The notes under the pieces were generated by a model. It was not told where the DNA came from and made no database searches. It worked only from the letters and a program-made list of their open reading frames with translations. Below, one piece after another: positions 9,350 through 18,346 of a stretch of DNA of 64,000 nucleotides (positions within the stretch are counted from its first letter, which is position 1; each line of letters opens with the position of its first letter). A program made the translations under genes and the position numbers. Source of the stretch: Didymella arachidicola (lineage: Eukaryota; Ascomycota; Dothideomycetes; Pleosporales; Didymellaceae); NCBI GenBank assembly GCA_016630955.3, contig CM049985.1, positions 1-64,000 of the forward strand, written 5' to 3'.

Positions 9350-9815
9350 GTGAGGGTGAGATAGAATAAAAAGTGCGGCAAAGGTACGTCATTCACATGC
9401 CTTGCTCTTTGCTGAGTCGCCTGAATGGACAGTCCATGAGGAAGGGTTAGAGGCGCTTTCAGAAAAGACACCGGCTTCTGGATTACCCGTGTAGACTATC
9501 CAGCGAGACGCTGTCTGGTGAGACATAGCACTACTTTGTTGCTAACAGTAGCACACAATTGAATAGCAGGCCGTGGCGTCTTAGTTAATGCGTAAGCAGG
9601 TAAAAGTAGTACAGAACAACAGGTAACAAGCAGGAACTGCTATAGCTGCCCTGTGTTGGAGCATGCATGCCCGTGCAGGGCCGAGCTAGACCGAAATAGA
9701 GCATCAAAAGGGGTCGACTCCAGGCTAAGGCTGGGAGGGGACGAAGTAGGGCCGAAGTCGCGCACTATACCGCATCAAGCGCGAACGAGGCTCGGGGTCG
9801 TGGCGGTCGCGTGGA
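9350..9815. other. Non-coding gap between TLH pair and transposon block
   Basis: About 470 bp of moderate GC content. I see no gene, tandem repeat or recognisable transposon part. It ends abruptly at about 9816, where RIP-degraded gypsy sequence begins. Confidence 0.5.
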
Positions 9816-10464
9816 GGTAGGACTTCCTTAGTTAAGAGAGCATAATCTATAGATTAACTAAAAGAACTAGCAAATAATACTTAAGTATTATAGAGTAGGT
9901 ACACCTAGATAGTAACCTATATAGCTTATAATATAGCTAGTAGATAAGAAAAAGATTAATAATATCTCTTTAAATAAAATGTGCTAAGTTAGAGTAGTTA
10001 ACTATATAGATACTAACTAGCTCTAGGATTATAAAGTAATAGTTAAAAAGAATAGTATAACTCCTAATATCCTAGATAAATATAGAGAGTTTATAGACCT
10101 TTTCTATAATAAGAAGACTGTAAAGGTATTACTATAGCACTAGGAATAGGACTATAAGATTAAGCTTAAGGAAGGTAAGAAGCCCCTATTTAGGCTAATA
10201 TACTAGATATTAGAAAAGGAACTTAAAGAGCTACGTAACTACCTTAAGAAGAACCTTAATAAAGGATTTATTTAAGAATTAGAATTCCTAGCTAGATTTC
10301 CTATTCTATTTATACTAAAGAAAGATAGTAAGCTATAACCTTATATTAATTACTAAAAGCTTAATAATATTATAATTAAGAATTGTTACCTACTACTAAA
10401 TATTAGTAAACTTTAGGATTAGTTAGCTAGAGTATAGTACTTTACTATATTAGACTTAAGAGGG
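9816..10464 (+). pseudogene. RIP-degraded Ty3/gypsy pol relic, protease-RT part (left piece)
   Basis: Translation on + follows the pol protein of the intact element (11755-15249, minus strand) but with many stops. Examples are the equivalents of PWLREHNPWIDW, QLVDEKEINNIS, IPDEYREFIDLF and FTALDLRG. Nearly all differences are C-to-T or G-to-A, leaving an AT-rich sequence, as expected of repeat-induced point mutation. The relic is 5'-truncated at 9816 and is interrupted at 10464 by the older solo LTR; it resumes at 18049. Confidence 0.85.
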
Positions 10465-10682
10465 TGTTGAAGTTGTACTTTAAGCAAAGCTCGTAAGCAC
10501 TAATTCTATTGGTTCTCAGGGATGAGTACGGTGACAGGAAGCCGGAGGGGTTGGTTGCAATAAGGTGTACAGATACGATCTGTCAGTCTTGAGAGCAGGG
10601 TAACAATGAGTAGTACAGAGTAGACTGTCTAGCTCGAAGGTTGGGTTTGAGATCCAAAGACAAACTTGATAACTTAGGTTGA
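10465..10682 (-). repeat. Older solo LTR, left half
   Basis: It starts TGTTGAAG and is a diverged version of the 484-bp LTR. The flanking 5-bp target duplication GAGGG is at 10460-10464 and again at 18049-18053. The LTR is split by the full-length gypsy element; its other half is 17793-18048. Joined over one copy of the GTTGA duplication it would be about 470 bp. Strand is given as for the intact element whose LTR it matches. Confidence 0.9.
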
Positions 10683-11166
10683 TGTTGAAGTCGTACTTTA
10701 AGCAAAGCTCGTAAGCACTAGTTCTGTTGGTTCTCAGGGATGAATACAGTAACAGGGACACAAGGTGGGGGTTGCAATAAGGTGTACAGATATGATCTGT
10801 CAGTCTTGAAAGCAGGGGGGTTAACAATGAGTAGTACAGAGTAGACTGTCTAGCTCGAAGGTTGGTTGAGATCCAATATCGTAGATTGAAACTTAGGTTG
10901 AACACGAACTGTAAGAGTTGTGTTCCTACGTACTATATACTATTCCTGTATCCCGAGTACCTGTAGTCTCCGGGATACCTGTGGTCTCCGGGATACCTGT
11001 GGTCTCCGGGATACCTGTGGTCTCCGGGATACCTGTGGTCTCCGGGATACTTGTGCTTGGCGGGATACCAGTCACGTGACTTGTGGGACACATATGCGTC
11101 ACCCCGCACTACTGCAGTAGAGTCCGTTCGTCTACTTGTGGCTTCCCTTCTCCTGTGATCGTAACA
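10683..11166 (-). repeat. 3' LTR of the gypsy element
   Basis: 484 bp, apparently identical to the LTR at 17309-17792. It contains about five tandem copies of an 18-bp unit (GGGATACCTGTGGTCTCC) at roughly 10967-11050. Confidence 0.96.
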
Positions 11167-11183
11167 CTATCCTCCCCTCCTAG
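11167..11183 (-). other. Polypurine tract of the gypsy element
   Basis: Directly next to the 3' LTR, the element's sense strand reads a purine-rich run (AGGAGGGGAGGATAG). This is the expected place and composition for the primer of plus-strand DNA synthesis. Confidence 0.8.
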
Positions 11184-11294
11184 GATTATCGTCCTCGATA
11201 ACGTTGTTCCGTGCCGTGCGGTCGCATATCAGGTCGTAGGTATAAGTATAGTGTCAAAGGCGTGCCGCCTCTTGTTTCCGCATCCTCCCTGACC

Positions 11295-11885
11295 ATGCCT
11301 AAGGAATCAACGAGATCTCGTGCACCTCGCAAGGTGTCGTCTACCGAAGCGCGTCGTGCGCGTGCAGATCGTCTGCGTGCTGAAGCAAAGGAAATGGTGT
11401 TTCGCTGCAAGCGGTGTGAGGAAAAGAACTTCCGTTGCTTTGTGGATACTGCAACTGGTCGCTGCGCTGGCTGTATCGCAGTCCATGCAGAGTGCAGTCT
11501 TTTTGTTTCTGAAGAAGAATGGGAAAAAGTTGAAGAAGAGAAGCGTAAGACGCGTATAGCGTTGTTGCGTGCCAAAGAAGATGCTGCTCGTCTTGAGCGT
11601 GAGCTGGCAGAAATTGAGAGTCGGGAGCAGGTCTTCGCGCGTCGTGATCTGGCCGTGTTGCAGGTGCAGGAACAGGGGCAAGAGTCGGAAGCGTCGCGTA
11701 CGACAGCCACGTCATCCACCACCAATCCACTCGCTGATTTCCGCTGGTCACAGGCTAACGATTCCTCCTCTGGTCTCTTATCAGACCAACTCTTTGTTGA
11801 CTTCCTTGCTGGGAACCCCGTGGATCCTGTGCCGTACTGGCCACAGAATTTCGATACTGCGTCAGCGACTGGCGACAGTTCGTGA
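11295..11885 (+). CDS. Antisense zinc-binding/coiled-coil ORF inside the gypsy element
   Basis: 196 codons from the ATG at 11295 (context GACCATGC), on the strand opposite to gag-pol, between the pol 3' end and the 3' LTR; its last ~130 bp overlap the pol C-terminus. Residues ~35-70 hold CKRCEEKNFRC, then CAGCIAVHAEC, a plausible zinc cluster. Residues ~75-125 form a charged coiled coil (EEEWEKVEEEKRKTR), then a Ser/Thr-rich acidic tail. A TATA-like GTATAAGTATA lies about 50 bp upstream. From general memory, similar proteins are common 'hypothetical' entries in fungi, but that needs a search. Function unknown; a role in element regulation is only a guess. Confidence 0.65.
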   Translation: MPKESTRSRAPRKVSSTEARRARADRLRAEAKEMVFRCKRCEEKNFRCFVDTATGRCAGCIAVHAECSLFVSEEEWEKVEEEKRKTRIALLRAKEDAARLERELAEIESREQVFARRDLAVLQVQEQGQESEASRTTATSSTTNPLADFRWSQANDSSSGLLSDQLFVDFLAGNPVDPVPYWPQNFDTASATGDSS

Positions 11886-14800
11886 GGTTTGCTTCTGGTT
11901 CCCACGTGTTCTCTGAGTCTGGGTATCCTAACCACTTGACTAGATACTCAATGTTTCGTCCCTTCTTTCGGTGTTTTATTATTTTTTCAACTTCCCACTC
12001 GTCCTGGCCGTCTGCCTGGTAGTGGAAGTCTTTCTGGATTGGTGTTCTGGGGTCGGCAGGTTCCAACAGAGCGATGTGGAACACTGGATGGATCTTTGCA
12101 TCCTTGGGCAGCGCGAGTCGATAGTTGACTGGGCTGATTCGTTTGGAAATGAAAAATGGTCCGACTTTGACTTTGTCCAGTTTTTTTGTTAGTCGCCGTG
12201 TGCGTAGATTCTTGGTGAGGAGGTACACTTTATCCCCCTCTTCTAGCAGAGGTGCCGTTTTTCGTTTCTTGTTGACATAAGAGATGCTTCTTGACTGAGC
12301 TTTGGCGATGTTCTCAAGCGATTGCTGATGTACTTCCTTTAGTGCTTCGACTGAAGTGATCGCTGATTCCGTTTGAATGTTACTGTCCAATGACCTTGTA
12401 AAGAGATTTGGGTGTCTCCCGTGGTTCGCGAAGAACGGCGTTACGCCCGTTGCTTCCGATAATTTGTTGTTGTACGCGATTTGAGCCATAGGCAACAGTG
12501 AAACCCAGTTGTCCTGCCGCTGGTTGCAGTAGATGCGGAGGTACGTCTCCATAGTTTGGTTCACTCGTTCCGTTTGGCCATCCGTCTGCGGATGGTATGC
12601 CGTGGATAGCTTCTTCTTGGTGCCTATCGCTGCTAGCAGCGTGGTCCAATAGTTTGACGTGAAGAGCTTATCTCGATCGCTGATGATTGACTCGGGAATA
12701 CCATGGTAGCGGATGATCCTATCTAGAAACACTCGTGCAAGCTGCTCTGCAGTGTAGCTATGACGAAATGGTATCATCTCAGCGTACTTGGTAAATCGGT
12801 CTACCACAACGAAGATCGAGTCGTAGGCGTATCCTGTTACAGGATCTTTGGAGGTAGGTAGCTGTGTGACAAAATCCATCGTGATATTTGTCCATGGTGC
12901 CGTTGGCGGCTCCATTGCCTGTGCTTCTCCATACTTGGCGTGCGTGCTGTGTTTATTCTGCTGACAGCTTACGCAATTCTTGATAAACTTGCCGACCTTG
13001 TCGCGCATGTTTGGGAACTCGTAATGTCTCTTGATGAGTTCCATTGTCCTTGTGATGCCGGGGTGTCCGTGTAGCGGGTCATCGTGATGACTGCTTATGA
13101 TTTGTTGTTCCAGTTCCTCAGGAACTTTTGACGGTACACGTTGTTCTTGCTGAACTAGCATCATGTTGTTGAGCTGCTGTGATGGTCCCAACGATCCATC
13201 TTTGTTGATACCGAGGATGGCTGATTCGTTGATCGTCTTAGATCCTGCGAGATCATGTCGTCTGCTGAGCGCGTCTGCTCTTCCGTTGTCCTTGCCTGGT
13301 GTGTAAAGGATCTTGAACTTGTATTGTCCGAGGGTCTCAGACCATCGTACTTGTCGTCTATTCAATACCTTAGTTGTCGTGAAATGTACCAGGTTCTTAT
13401 GATCCGTGTAGATCGTGAGTTCTGAACAACTCTCAGCATATACTCGCCAATGTTCTAGGGCAGATACGATTGCGAGTAGTTCCTTGTCGTGCACATCGTA
13501 TCGTTCTTCTGGTCCTGAGAACTTGCGTGAGTAGTAGGCAATTGGGTGCCATTGGCCATCTCGTTCCTGCGTGATGCATGCTCCTAATGCCAAATCTGAG
13601 GCATCTGTTTCCATTCTTAGCGGTTCTCCGCTCCTGAATGTAACCAATGTGGGTGGATCCACACAAGCCTGCTTCAGCGTTTCAAAGGCTTTGTCCTGAT
13701 CTGCATCCCATTTAAAAGGTGTGTCCTTCCGCGTGAGCTTTGTAAGCGGTAAGGCCTTCGTGGAGTAGTCCTTGATGAAGCGTCGGTTGAAGTTGACAAA
13801 CCCTAAGAACTCTTGAATGTTCTTGACGGTTTTGGGTACTGGCCAATCCTTCACAACCTGGGTCTTATCTTTGCTCATCTTGACTCCGTGTCTTCCTACG
13901 ACAAACCCTAGGAATTCGACTTCCTCCTTGTGCCACTCGCACTTCTCGGGTTTCAGGCGTAGGTGTGCTGCTCCTAAGCAGATAAGCACTTGTCGTACAT
14001 GTTCGACATGCTCTTCCAGTGTTTTGCTGTACACTAGGATGTCATCGAGATACGCCACCACAGTAATGTCCAAGTGTGCCCTCAGCACGTTGTTGATGAG
14101 CGCCTGACACGTTGCTGGTGCGTTGGTAAGCCCAAATGGCATGACCAAATACTCGTAATGACCGTAACGGGTTCTGAACGCCGTCTTCCATTCTTCGCCT
14201 TCCTTCATGCGGATGAGGTTATACGCTCCTCTTAAGTCTAACGCAGTGAAGTACTGTGCTCCGGCTAACCGATCCTGTAGTTCGCTGATGTTCGGTAGCG
14301 GGTAACGATTCTTGATCGTGATATCATTGAGTTTTCGGAAATCAACGCAAGGTCGTAGCTTGCCGTCTTTCTTTGGTACGAATAGAATGGGAAATCCTGC
14401 TGGGGATTCTGATTCTCTAATGAATCCTTTGTCAAGGTTCTCCTTAAGGTATTTGCGCAGTTCCTCAAGTTCCTTTTCTGACATCTGGTATATGGGCCCA
14501 AATGGGGGCTTCTTGCCTGGTTCGAGCTTAATCTCGTGGTCCCATTCTTGGTGCTGCGGTAATGCCTTCGCAGTCTTCTCATCGCGGAAGAGGTCTATAA
14601 ACTCTCTATATTCGTCCGGGATGTCAGGAGTTGTACTGTCCTCCTTAACCGTCGCTTTGTGATCCGGGGGCTGGTCGGTATCTGCACGGTCGACCGCTCT
14701 ATCTTGGCGCGTCTTGTTCGAAGAGATGTTGTTGATCTCCTTCTCATCCACCAGCTGCGTCGTGAGCTGCGCGGGTCGCTGTCCGGGTGTACCTGATCCG

Positions 14801-15249
14801 TGACACGTGAGCGTTATTCGCTGGTTCTTCCAGTCGATCCATGGATTGTGCTCTCTTAACCAAGGGAGTCCTAATATGATATCGTGGGCGGCCGTTCCCA
14901 GAACATCTAGGTCTATCAATTCCTCGTGGTTGAATACTCTGAGACGTCGCTGTACCACTTCATGGGTCACAGTTGACTCTCCTGGCATTGGTTCTCCGTT
15001 GGCTACTCGTAAAGGGTATGGTTCTTCCTTTCTTCGCTTTTGCAAGCCTGCTTGCGTGATAGCGGATTGAGACACGTAGTTACTTTGTGCTCCTGAGTCC
15101 AACAATGCCGTCATCCTGGTGCCTTCTAGCACGACAGGGAATCTGATGAGTGAATGGGTCTCATTGGAATCCTGACGTCGATTCCGGGAGCCCTGGACGT
15201 TGTTGAGGGAACGTCCTCGTCCTGTCTTCTGGTGGCGTTCACTGGCCAC
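11755..15249 (-). CDS. pol: Pol polyprotein (protease, RT, RNase H, integrase, chromodomain) of the gypsy element
   Basis: An open frame of 1,164 codons in the -1 frame relative to gag, overlapping it by 124 bp. The frame has no natural ATG at its start, so synthesis by -1 frameshifting is expected. Landmarks in order: protease DSGA (~51), RT YLDD (~400), RNase H start METDASD (~548) and TDHKNL, integrase zinc motif (HGHPGIT...CVSCQQNK, ~725-780), integrase core D (MDFVTQLP), D (SDRDKLF) and E (QTERVNQ), then a C-terminal chromodomain (~1085-1140; EYLVKWLGYPDSENTWEPE). The chromodomain is typical of chromoviruses and usually directs integration to heterochromatin. No stops are seen. I saw no canonical slippery heptamer in the overlap. 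Confidence 0.95.
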   Translation of the reverse strand: MASERHQKTGRGRSLNNVQGSRNRRQDSNETHSLIRFPVVLEGTRMTALLDSGAQSNYVSQSAITQAGLQKRRKEEPYPLRVANGEPMPGESTVTHEVVQRRLRVFNHEELIDLDVLGTAAHDIILGLPWLREHNPWIDWKNQRITLTCHGSGTPGQRPAQLTTQLVDEKEINNISSNKTRQDRAVDRADTDQPPDHKATVKEDSTTPDIPDEYREFIDLFRDEKTAKALPQHQEWDHEIKLEPGKKPPFGPIYQMSEKELEELRKYLKENLDKGFIRESESPAGFPILFVPKKDGKLRPCVDFRKLNDITIKNRYPLPNISELQDRLAGAQYFTALDLRGAYNLIRMKEGEEWKTAFRTRYGHYEYLVMPFGLTNAPATCQALINNVLRAHLDITVVAYLDDILVYSKTLEEHVEHVRQVLICLGAAHLRLKPEKCEWHKEEVEFLGFVVGRHGVKMSKDKTQVVKDWPVPKTVKNIQEFLGFVNFNRRFIKDYSTKALPLTKLTRKDTPFKWDADQDKAFETLKQACVDPPTLVTFRSGEPLRMETDASDLALGACITQERDGQWHPIAYYSRKFSGPEERYDVHDKELLAIVSALEHWRVYAESCSELTIYTDHKNLVHFTTTKVLNRRQVRWSETLGQYKFKILYTPGKDNGRADALSRRHDLAGSKTINESAILGINKDGSLGPSQQLNNMMLVQQEQRVPSKVPEELEQQIISSHHDDPLHGHPGITRTMELIKRHYEFPNMRDKVGKFIKNCVSCQQNKHSTHAKYGEAQAMEPPTAPWTNITMDFVTQLPTSKDPVTGYAYDSIFVVVDRFTKYAEMIPFRHSYTAEQLARVFLDRIIRYHGIPESIISDRDKLFTSNYWTTLLAAIGTKKKLSTAYHPQTDGQTERVNQTMETYLRIYCNQRQDNWVSLLPMAQIAYNNKLSEATGVTPFFANHGRHPNLFTRSLDSNIQTESAITSVEALKEVHQQSLENIAKAQSRSISYVNKKRKTAPLLEEGDKVYLLTKNLRTRRLTKKLDKVKVGPFFISKRISPVNYRLALPKDAKIHPVFHIALLEPADPRTPIQKDFHYQADGQDEWEVEKIIKHRKKGRNIEYLVKWLGYPDSENTWEPEANLTNCRQSLTQYRNSVASTAQDPRGSQQGSQQRVGLIRDQRRNR

Positions 15250-17291
15250 ATGTCTAAAAAAGACTCGTCATGGGGCAATAAGCCGCTTAGGTATTTAAGT
15301 GATCGGTGTTTCCTGCATTTAGGATTCAAACACTCAACCCACTCTCGAAGGTAACACTCCTGGTCCTGTACACAATGCATGTCCACAATCTCCTCTACGC
15401 TTGTAATTCCAGGGAAGTGGAGGTTTGTCCGCTTATCCCAAAGGTGTTCTGGGCAGAGGGTCTCTGCGCAGTTCCACCAGTATTCTTCGCAACCCTTAGG
15501 TTTGCTGGGAAACCACTGGCTGTTTACCTTGAACTGCAGATGGTCGTTACAGGCGTCGTGGTAGCACTGCATAGCTGGGAGTTGAGGGTGACATGGGTTC
15601 CGGAGATCTTGTTGTAGCTGTGCCACGTAGTTATAGGTTGGCGTGGCCACTCGTCGGCTGAAGTCAGGTTCGCCCACGTGTGACTGTGTTGCTTGGCCTT
15701 CGTCCATCCATTTCGCGAAATCCTCCGTATGCCACTCCTTGTCAGGTTTCTGGACGTTGATGACCTGTTGATTGAACTGGGCAAGTGCTTCAGGATCGTC
15801 AAGTAGGCACTGCCTAGCCCTTACAACGTCTTCGTCCATTGACCAGTCACGCGTGTCCCCGCTATCCTGCGAGCCTGATGGCTGAATTGCCAGGTGTGGT
15901 GCTTCCTTCTTATGTTCAGGAATATTGTTGACAATCGTAAGGTTTACAACTGGTATCCGGATTTCTTGGGAGGCATGAGTCTGGGTTGCTCGGTCGCTCG
16001 AGACCGGCGTATAGGACTCCTGTGCTCTGTCGCATACGAGTAGACGCTTTCCTTCTTCTGAGTAATATTTGTCGTTGTGTTGGTAGAAGGATCCGTAGTA
16101 TCGTTTGCCGACAATAATGATGCCGTCCCGGGTATCGCATTCCACCACATGGTGTTTTCTAGGATCGTTCTTGATCCACTGGGGGTGTGGGTAAGGCGTT
16201 GGTGATCGCACCAGTCTGTCTGCACCTTTGTCAGATTCCTCTTCATGTTCGTCTTCCATAAGACGACCCATGTCTTCAGTGAGAATTTCCCATTCTTCAC
16301 TGGTCTCGTTGTTGCCAGTAGTCAGCATGTTAAGCTGTCGAACTACTTTGTTCTTCATGCGGCAATCACGAGCATAGTGGCCTATTTTGCCACAGCTGTA
16401 ACAAGTCACTGAAGACTTGTCCGGCTTGCTGCCCCTGCCCTGTTCCTTCTTGTTCCACCTATCGGGTCCTTTGTTAAGGTTAGATAGGTCCATGGCCGCA
16501 GGTCCGTAGTATCCACTTTGCGTGTTGTTATGGATGCGTTGTCCAGAGTTGGATTGGTAGCGACCTCCGCGTTGTCCGCGATTAAAGTTGTTGCGCCATG
16601 GGTTGCGTGGTGGCGAGCGTCGTTCAGTTAAGAGGACGCGTGCCCGTGGATCGTTTCGGAGTTCTTGCTGGAGTTCCTGTAGTCTAACGTCGATGTTGAT
16701 AGACTCATTGACCAGGGAATCAAAATCGTCCGTGGAGGCTGCGGTACGCATGAGCTCCTCCTTGACCTTAGGTTTAAGACCCTGTCGGAACATAGTCATC
16801 AAAGCGGTGTCGTTCCATCCGGCGTACGTGGCTAGCTGTTGGAACTCAGCGGCGTAGTCGGCGACTGACGTCTCTTGTCGGATAGTCTGAATCTTGCGAC
16901 GTGCGATCGTTGGTTCGTTGGACACGCCAAACACTGGGCGAATCTGTTCCTTGAACTGGTCGAAATCTTCGAACCACGCGTCTATGTCGGTAGACGTTCC
17001 TACGTCGTGATAGCGCTTGAGGAATGGTTTGATCCACGTGAAAGCTTTTCCACGCATGTAGCTGGCAACCAGGGTGACGCGTTTCTCTTCGGCGATCCTC
17101 TCTCCTTGAAACATGAAGTAGAGGTCCCATTGAATGAGCCAGTCCTCCAGCTTGCTGCGATTGCCATCCCAGAAGTCGGGCTTAGCAACAGCGAAGCTGC
17201 GAGTAGTAGTGGTCTCCATATCAACGTCGTCATCCTCGTGGTTGTTGGTAGAGTTGCTAGGGGTAGCACGTGTTCCTGAGGTAGTACTCAT
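15126..17291 (-). CDS. gag: Gag protein with CCHC knuckle and Cys/His-rich extension
   Basis: 721 codons from the ATG at 17291, only 17 nt after the 5' LTR; reading further upstream would run into the LTR. Residues ~30-180 form the Gag capsid-like region (KPDFWDGNRSKLEDWL...FTWIKPFL). A CCHC zinc knuckle, CYSCGKIGHYARDC, lies near ~298. The protein then continues for another ~400 residues, longer than usual for this family, with a Cys/His-rich block near the C-terminus (CYHDACNDH, CEEYWWNCAETLCPEHLW, CVQDQECYLREW, CLNPKCRKH). That block may bind zinc; its role is unknown. Confidence 0.93.
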   Translation of the reverse strand: MSTTSGTRATPSNSTNNHEDDDVDMETTTTRSFAVAKPDFWDGNRSKLEDWLIQWDLYFMFQGERIAEEKRVTLVASYMRGKAFTWIKPFLKRYHDVGTSTDIDAWFEDFDQFKEQIRPVFGVSNEPTIARRKIQTIRQETSVADYAAEFQQLATYAGWNDTALMTMFRQGLKPKVKEELMRTAASTDDFDSLVNESINIDVRLQELQQELRNDPRARVLLTERRSPPRNPWRNNFNRGQRGGRYQSNSGQRIHNNTQSGYYGPAAMDLSNLNKGPDRWNKKEQGRGSKPDKSSVTCYSCGKIGHYARDCRMKNKVVRQLNMLTTGNNETSEEWEILTEDMGRLMEDEHEEESDKGADRLVRSPTPYPHPQWIKNDPRKHHVVECDTRDGIIIVGKRYYGSFYQHNDKYYSEEGKRLLVCDRAQESYTPVSSDRATQTHASQEIRIPVVNLTIVNNIPEHKKEAPHLAIQPSGSQDSGDTRDWSMDEDVVRARQCLLDDPEALAQFNQQVINVQKPDKEWHTEDFAKWMDEGQATQSHVGEPDFSRRVATPTYNYVAQLQQDLRNPCHPQLPAMQCYHDACNDHLQFKVNSQWFPSKPKGCEEYWWNCAETLCPEHLWDKRTNLHFPGITSVEEIVDMHCVQDQECYLREWVECLNPKCRKHRSLKYLSGLLPHDESFLDMWPVNATRRQDEDVPSTTSRAPGIDVRIPMRPIHSSDSLSC

Positions 17292-17308
17292 CTTGGGGGT
17301 GTTCAAAA

Positions 17309-17792
17309 TGTTGAAGTCGTACTTTAAGCAAAGCTCGTAAGCACTAGTTCTGTTGGTTCTCAGGGATGAATACAGTAACAGGGACACAAGGTGGGGGTTG
17401 CAATAAGGTGTACAGATATGATCTGTCAGTCTTGAAAGCAGGGGGGTTAACAATGAGTAGTACAGAGTAGACTGTCTAGCTCGAAGGTTGGTTGAGATCC
17501 AATATCGTAGATTGAAACTTAGGTTGAACACGAACTGTAAGAGTTGTGTTCCTACGTACTATATACTATTCCTGTATCCCGAGTACCTGTAGTCTCCGGG
17601 ATACCTGTGGTCTCCGGGATACCTGTGGTCTCCGGGATACCTGTGGTCTCCGGGATACCTGTGGTCTCCGGGATACTTGTGCTTGGCGGGATACCAGTCA
17701 CGTGACTTGTGGGACACATATGCGTCACCCCGCACTACTGCAGTAGAGTCCGTTCGTCTACTTGTGGCTTCCCTTCTCCTGTGATCGTAACA
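17309..17792 (-). repeat. 5' LTR of the gypsy element
   Basis: 484 bp; it should hold the promoter of the minus-strand transcript. It includes the same 18-bp tandem repeats (about 17593-17676). The leader between this LTR and the gag ATG is 17 nt and shows no tRNA-type primer site. Confidence 0.96.
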
Positions 17793-18048
17793 GTTGAACA
17801 CACACTGTAAGAGTTGTGTTCCTACTAGAATATATACTTAGTGGGAAAGCTAGAGTATCCCTTAATGCGCCTTGTTCCCTTGTAACTCGGGATGCATTGT
17901 CTTCCCGGGATGTGGTGGCATCCTGTGATTCTTGGGATGACGCTTCTTGGCGGGATGTCGACGCATGTCACGTGACACGTGACACGCTGTCATCCAAGCG
18001 CTTGCCTCGCTTCCCATCAGTACCTTGTTTCCTTCAGAGATCGTAACA
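17793..18048 (-). repeat. Older solo LTR, right half
   Basis: It continues the LTR interrupted at 10682 (GTTGAACACACACTGTAAGAG) and ends GATCGTAACA at 18048, followed by the GAGGG target duplication (18049-18053). It differs from the young LTR over most of its length and lacks the 18-bp tandem repeats. Confidence 0.88.
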
Positions 18049-18346
18049 GAGGGGTATATAACCTTATCTATATAAAGGAAGGTAAAGAATAGAAGATAGT
18101 GTTTAGAACCTATTATAGTTATTATAAGTATTTAGTTATACTATTTAGGCTTACTAACGCACTAGTAACATATTAGGCCTTAATTAATAATATACTAAGG
18201 GCATACTTAGATATTACTATAGTAGTATACCTTAATAATATCCTAGTATATAGTAAAATACTAGAAGAGCATGTTAAACACGTATAATAAGTGCTTACCT
18301 GCCTAGGAGCAGCGCACCTACGCTTAAAACCTAAGAAATGCAAATA
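18049..18346 (+). pseudogene. RIP-degraded gypsy pol relic (middle piece)
   Basis: It resumes the pol relic broken at 10464. The translation matches RT residues from GAYNLI through LTNAPATC, NNVLRAHLDITVV, the YLDD region (here YLNN) and LGAAHLRLKPEKC, with RIP-type stops. It is cut at the TA dinucleotide (18345-18346) where a pogo element inserted. Confidence 0.85.

Larger units (their letters stand above)
10683..17792 (-). mobile_element. Complete Ty3/gypsy chromovirus-type LTR retrotransposon (7,110 bp)
   Basis: Two 484-bp LTRs (10683-11166 and 17309-17792) begin TG and end CA, and look identical by eye. A 5-bp target duplication, GTTGA, is at 10678-10682 and 17793-17797. On the minus strand the order is 5' LTR, gag (17291-15126), pol in the -1 frame (15249-11755), a + strand ORF (11295-11885), a purine tract (GGAGGGGAGGATAG, complement of 11167-11180), and the 3' LTR. 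Pol order protease-RT-RNase H-integrase-chromodomain defines a chromovirus. Intact frames, equal LTRs and no RIP indicate a very recent insertion, possibly active. Confidence 0.96.

Noticed and set aside
10516..10905. Open frame over the LTR region at the left end of the gypsy element
   Set aside because: It is LTR sequence read through by chance; the same peptide appears in front of gag at the other LTR.
15126..15249. Canonical -1 slippery heptamer in the gag/pol overlap
   Set aside because: I searched the 124-bp overlap by eye and found no X-XXY-YYZ heptamer in the gag frame; the frameshift mechanism stays open.
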